Of a stretch of DNA of 64,000 bases, positions 59,570 through 64,000 are shown piece by piece. Position 1 is the stretch's first letter, and each line of letters starts with the position of its first letter. Below the pieces are notes generated by a model. That model ran no database searches, had not been told where the DNA came from, and worked only from the letters and a program-made list of their open reading frames with translations. The stretch is from NCBI GenBank assembly GCA_036874045.1, contig CM072345.1, positions 14,848,001 to 14,912,000 on the forward strand, read 5' to 3'. Source of the DNA: Cymodocea nodosa (taxonomy: Eukaryota; Streptophyta; Magnoliopsida; Alismatales; Cymodoceaceae). The position numbers and the translations under genes were made by a program.

Positions 59570-62500
59570 ATGAAGTTTATGAAGCTTGGATCAAAGCCTG
59601 ATACTTTTCAGAGAGATGGGAATGATGTCAGGTGAGCTTTCAAGAAATTGCTTTTATCTTTACAGATATGGATTTTGATATCAAAAATCACCAGGACAAC
59701 ATTCGTTTTTCCTTTCTTGCTCAAATGATGCCATGAATTTCATGTTCATTTTCTTTTGGTTTCCATGGCATCCTTCATTGAAGGCAAATGTTTGATATCT
59801 GTTATCGTTTAGCTATTAATGTACATACACAACTCCTTCTGTCAATGGCCATGTTCAGTGATGATCTTGATATAAATGGGATTCCACTAGAAGCTAGGGA
59901 TTTTAATTGACATGTGAAACATGTGTGAGCATGTAGTTTCATCTTTATTTCTAGCACAATCTCTAATACGTCATGCTCTACATCAGCAGACCATGACACC
60001 TGGGAAGTGCATTTTGTAATCACTCAGCTGAAATAGAGTGAACATTGTCCTTCCTGCTGAAACTTGGATTGTATTACATTCCTAGTATGCGTATATTTAT
60101 ATGCAACATTTATGAAATCTTTCTCGAATATAATTATGTCCCCAACCTATCGTTAGGGAATTATAATTCATTTTGGGAAGATACTTGAAAGTTTTACAGA
60201 ACACGATCATACCATCGAGTTGCCATTGCTGGTGTAATGATTATCGATTCCCCAAACAAGATTTGCATCTCAAATACTTCTCTTACTTTCTCAAACGAAT
60301 ATTTTATTTGAGTGGACGGAAGGAAATTATTTCCTCAACAAAATTGCTCCTTTTCCACACTGCCTTGTAAATCTTTGCATTCATTTCTACTTGATCTGAA
60401 AAAACTTCTGCTTCCACAGGTTTGTTGCAACTGAGCTGGCCACTGACATTATTGTTACTGTAGGAGGAATCAAGTTTTATCTACACAAGGTATTGTTGAT
60501 TTTATGCATCACGCTCACCGTTAGTTTTCTTACATGTAAGCCTTTTTGTCGATCGTTTTCACTGCATCATGTTAGAATAGATATTTATTCCATGCAATGA
60601 ATTCAGCTGCCGGTGCTGATAAGATATCTGGAAAGGAATTTATAAAGAAATGAAGGACCATCTTTCTGTGGTTCCCATCCGTCCCTAATGGAAAATATCT
60701 GTTGTCGTTTCAATGATATTTTAAAAAACTCTGTTATTGTTGTTGTACTGAAACATTGAGGATGTTGTAAAAATGTTGGATAACTGGACTGTCCACAGTA
60801 GTCTTGACCACCAGGGATTTTTTCCCCTCTATCCATCCGTCTAGGGTACCCTTTGGAGCATCATCCTAGAAATAAGTCAGGTAAAATCTAACTTCCCTCA
60901 GTACGAATTCAATACTAGCTTTAGATTCTATTAAAAATCCAAGGGTCTCTTCTTAAACAATGTATCTAGGTTAGGAATTTTGGAAATCTTATTGGGGAAA
61001 TCATATTCTTCCACAATATTATGTGCTAATGGGCAAAAGGTATCCTGGGATGGGTACCTTAAAGAGAAAAGCGGGTTAATTTTTCTTGACTTGTGTTGTC
61101 TCATATCTCTACCTTTCTTCTTGTTTTGATATTATTTCCTTCAAATCTGCATTTTCTCGTGAGAAACAAACTAGCTTCCTCTAGTTTGCTCTTTCCTGCT
61201 CAGTTGAAGACAGAAAATAGTGTTGAAGTATGTTTTTTCATCAATTTCTGTGCAGTTTCCCCTTCTGTCCAAGAGTGCTTATTTGCAGAGGCTTGTTGCA
61301 ACTGCAAGTAACGAAAGTGGTGATGAAATTTATGTTCCTGAGATACCCGGGGGTCCAAATGCCTTTGAGATCTGTGCTAAATTTTGTTATGGCATGACAG
61401 TCACGCTCAATGCTTATAATGTGATCGCAGCACGATGTGCTTCGGAATATCTAGAAATGCATGAGAGTCTCGAGAAGGGAAATCTCATCTACAAGATTGA
61501 TGTCTTCCTCAACTCTAGCATTCTCCGTAGTTGGAAGGACTCCATCATAGCCCTGCAAACCACCAAATCTCTATTGCCATGGACAGAGAATCTGAAGATG
61601 ATTAGTCGTTGTGTGGATGCAATCGCACATAGAGCCTGCATCGATACGTCTAAAGTTGAATGGTCCTACACCTACAACAGGAGAAAACTTGCAAGTGAGA
61701 ATGGTCTTGATCCAAATTGGAATGGTGTCGTGAAGCAACAAATGGTTCCCAAGGACTGGTGGATAGAAGACTTGTGTGATCTTGATATGGAATTCTATAA
61801 ACGGGTGGTTGTGGCAATCAACGGTGATGGGAGAATGTCTGGTAAGGTGATCGGTGAAGCTTTGAAGGCTTACGCATATAGAAGGATCCCAGGTCTTGGG
61901 AATGAGAACGATTTGGTGAGAAATGGCGGCAGCGGTGAGAGCAGAAAACACCGGTCGCTGGTAGAAACCATCATCTGGCTGCTTCCTGCGGAAGTTGGTT
62001 CCGTCAGATGTCGTTTCCTACTGAAGCTGTTAAGAGCTGCAAGCGCATTGGACTGTAGTGAGATTTGTAAGAAAGAGCTGGTGACTAGAATCGGCCGCCA
62101 ATTGGAGGAGGCCTCTGTGTCTGAGCTTTTGATTCCAAGCACGGGGGAGACAACAATATATGAGGTTGACATGGTGCTTGGTATAGTAGAGGAATTTGTG
62201 ATGCAGGAACATGGGAGTGCTTGCACCAACCCGCATGCTAGTGACGAGGTTCAGGAGGTCAGAAGCCCTTTATTCGTCTCGGATTCATCAAAAGTTGCGG
62301 TGGCAAAGCTGATCGATGGATATCTTGCTGAAATTGCGAGAGATCCAAACTTACCTCTTTCAAAGTTCATGGATCTGGCAGAAATGGTATCTGGGTTCTC
62401 GAGGCCTAGTCATGATGCACTGTATCGTGCGATAGACATGTATCTAAAGGTGGCTTCTCCCTTCTAACTTCTTTCTGAAAAAAACTGCTTTTTTAGATAC

Positions 62501-63121
62501 TGTTGATGATTTGAATTCAGAATTTTCTTTCCCTGGTGATCTTACGAGAAAATATCAAGTTTATGTTTCCGCTTAATTTGAAAAGAAAGGCATGTTGATG
62601 TGACTGTGCATAATAATCAGGAACATCCAAGCCTCGGCAAGGCGGAAAAAAGGAGAATTTGCCGTCTAATGGACTGCAAGAAGCTCTCCATAGACGCCTG
62701 CACGCACGCTGTCCAGAACGAGCGCCTCCCATTACGTGTGGTCGTCCAAGTTCTCTTCTTTCAGCAAATGCGAGGGACGGCCGATCACCCCATGACGAGC
62801 CGGTCCCTTTTTCCGCAAGACAACCGTGGGGGATCCAACGCCAGCTCAAGGTCGGCGGCGACCACCACCAACACGGAAGACGACTGGGATGCCGCCGACA
62901 CCAAATCGGCGCAGCCGCTCGGCCACCACAGGGACGGTGATGGGGGTCACAGAGCGAAGGGGATGTTGACCCCCAAGAAGATGCTTGGGAAGATCTGGTC
63001 GATGAAGAGCCATGTTCGAGGAGAGAACAGCAGCTCCGACACGTCGGAGAGTCCTGGTTCGACCAACCTCGAGGAATCCAAGTCGACGCTCTCGAGAAAC
63101 ACAAGGAATTCGGTGTCCTAG
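59570..63121 (+). CDS. NPY1: NPY1/MAB4-like BTB-NPH3 protein
   Basis: Exons 59570-59631, 60420-60489, 61256-62449 and 62621-63121 join in phase (1827 nt, 608 aa). The start MKFMKLGSKPDTFQ and block ELATDIIVTVGGIKFYLHK are the NPY-type N-terminus leading into a BTB/POZ fold (residues 22-140: FPLLSKSAYLQRL, IPGGPNAFEICAKFCYGM). The NPH3 domain follows from about 190, with KDWWIEDLCDLD and KLIDGYLAEIARDPNLPLSKF, through LMDCKKLSIDACTHAVQNER and LPLRVVVQVLFFQQ in the last exon. The C-terminus is Ser/Thr-rich, with KMLGKIWSMKS. NPY proteins work with AGC kinases such as PINOID and with PIN auxin carriers at the plasma membrane in organ formation. The whole N-to-C pattern agrees with NPY1/MAB4/ENP; subgroup placement among the NPY paralogues is inferred. 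The four-exon layout, with a break after the first 20 codons, fits the family. Confidence 0.92.
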
Positions 63122-64000
63122 TCGTGTGGAATGCCTTCCTTCGGTTTTCTTTTTCTTTCTTTCTTTTTTCGATTTCCTGTACGAAGACGTTGACCATATC
63201 GGCTTTTTTTTTGTAACATAATTAGGGTACGAGGATTAAAATATGTTCGTATTTTTATTTTTCTTAAAAATCTTCTTCGTTGATCCCACAATTAACAGAC
63301 TGACTAATATATGATCATTCATTTAAGGTGACTTTGTGAAGCATGGTGAAATAGAACATCTACCATGACGATTGATTTAATTTTTGATAATTAATTCATT
63401 TGATCGATTGTTTATATTTTGAGTTTTGAACCGATGAGTAGTTTATTAAGACGGTCGGTCAATTTTATTTTGGACGATAGTTTTTAATTCACACCGTGAA
63501 TAAATACAGAATTAATGAGGTTTTAACGGTTTAAATGTATTTTATTATCAAACGCTGAATTAATGGGACAAATTATTTTTATTATAAAATCTACTAAAAT
63601 ATAAATATTTGGATCGACGTATTTATATAGCATGAGTTTACCGCATATCCATGTGTATGTCAATGGGCCGGGCTAAGCCTGTGCTGGCTGTGGGTCAGGT
63701 CGGGCTGGCCAGCCGTTGTTGATTTTTTCAACAAATGTACGCATGACCTGAACTTTTGATCAGATTTTTCGATCTTTCGATGGATTTTTTTTTTTTGTGT
63801 TTTTGCATTGGATTTTTCGATCTCTGATCAGATTTCGAATTTCCATTGAATTTTTTGATCATATTTTTTTTTATTTTAAATATAATAATAAATAAATATA
63901 CATATATTATTTTTTTAATTTCTAATTCCTTATTATTTAATCTAAATACATATTAAGAAAAAAGAAACATTCAAACACAAATTCATAAAGTTAAAATAAA
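63122..64000. other. AT-rich flank downstream of the NPY1-like gene
   Basis: The first 130 bases are probably 3' UTR (T-rich, no perfect AATAAA). The rest is AT-rich. Near 63665-63715 lies a GC-rich island (GGGCCGGGCTAAGCC) resembling intergenic repeats, then a stretch with repeated TTTTTCGATC units (63760-63860). No gene is supported. Confidence 0.4.

Overview
This is plant nuclear DNA. The genes have many short exons with GT-AG introns, introns full of decayed retrotransposons, and long AT-rich intergenic DNA dotted with microsatellites. Every recognised protein belongs to a plant family. The auxin-related GH3 gene and the first exon of the DUF630/DUF632 gene are very GC-rich, while later exons are AT-rich. 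That 5'-to-3' GC gradient and GC bimodality suggest a commelinid monocot, possibly Zingiberales or a palm, but the species cannot be fixed from this window. I found no bacterial, viral or organellar block.

Layout, left to right. (1) 1-959: the last three exons of a HERP-like ubiquitin-domain membrane protein (+). (2) 2247-19037: a four-exon DUF630/DUF632 gene of the NRG2/REL type (+). It encodes 737 aa across 16.8 kb because its three introns are packed with relics: a Copia fragment, a PIF/Harbinger element with both of its ORFs decayed, a 28-bp minisatellite, LINE 3' ends and an RTE-type LINE. (3) 21281-23823 (-): a compact three-exon gene encoding only the LisH part of a HOS15/TBL1-like protein, with no WD40 repeats. 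(4) 24977-34110 (+): an 18-exon TPR-RING-LON protein of the LONRF type, arranged head-to-head with gene 3. One of its introns holds a U6 snRNA pseudogene and another holds an RTE fragment. (5) 35830-42076 (-): a DUF863 protein of about 1014 aa, with a SIRE-like LTR in its last intron. (6) 44.0-51.1 kb: microsatellite-rich intergenic DNA with no credible gene. (7) 51680-53679 (+): a group II GH3 acyl-acid amido synthetase preceded by a cluster of auxin-response elements. (8) 53.7-59.5 kb: intergenic DNA with one unexplained GC-rich ORF island. (9) 59570-63121 (+): an NPY1/MAB4-like BTB-NPH3 protein. (10) 63.1-64 kb: AT-rich flank.

Two neighbours, GH3 (auxin inactivation by conjugation) and NPY1-like (PIN localisation and organogenesis), both act in auxin biology and lie 6 kb apart on the same strand. 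The other genes do not form an obvious pathway. I did not find a convincing new molecular system. The best leads are the intact LisH-only HOS15-like mini-gene, the intronic U6 copy, the spaced inverted AuxRE pair in the GH3 promoter, and the degenerate but recognisable PIF/Harbinger element. All exon boundaries were read by eye from splice signals and reading-frame continuity, and have not been checked against transcripts.
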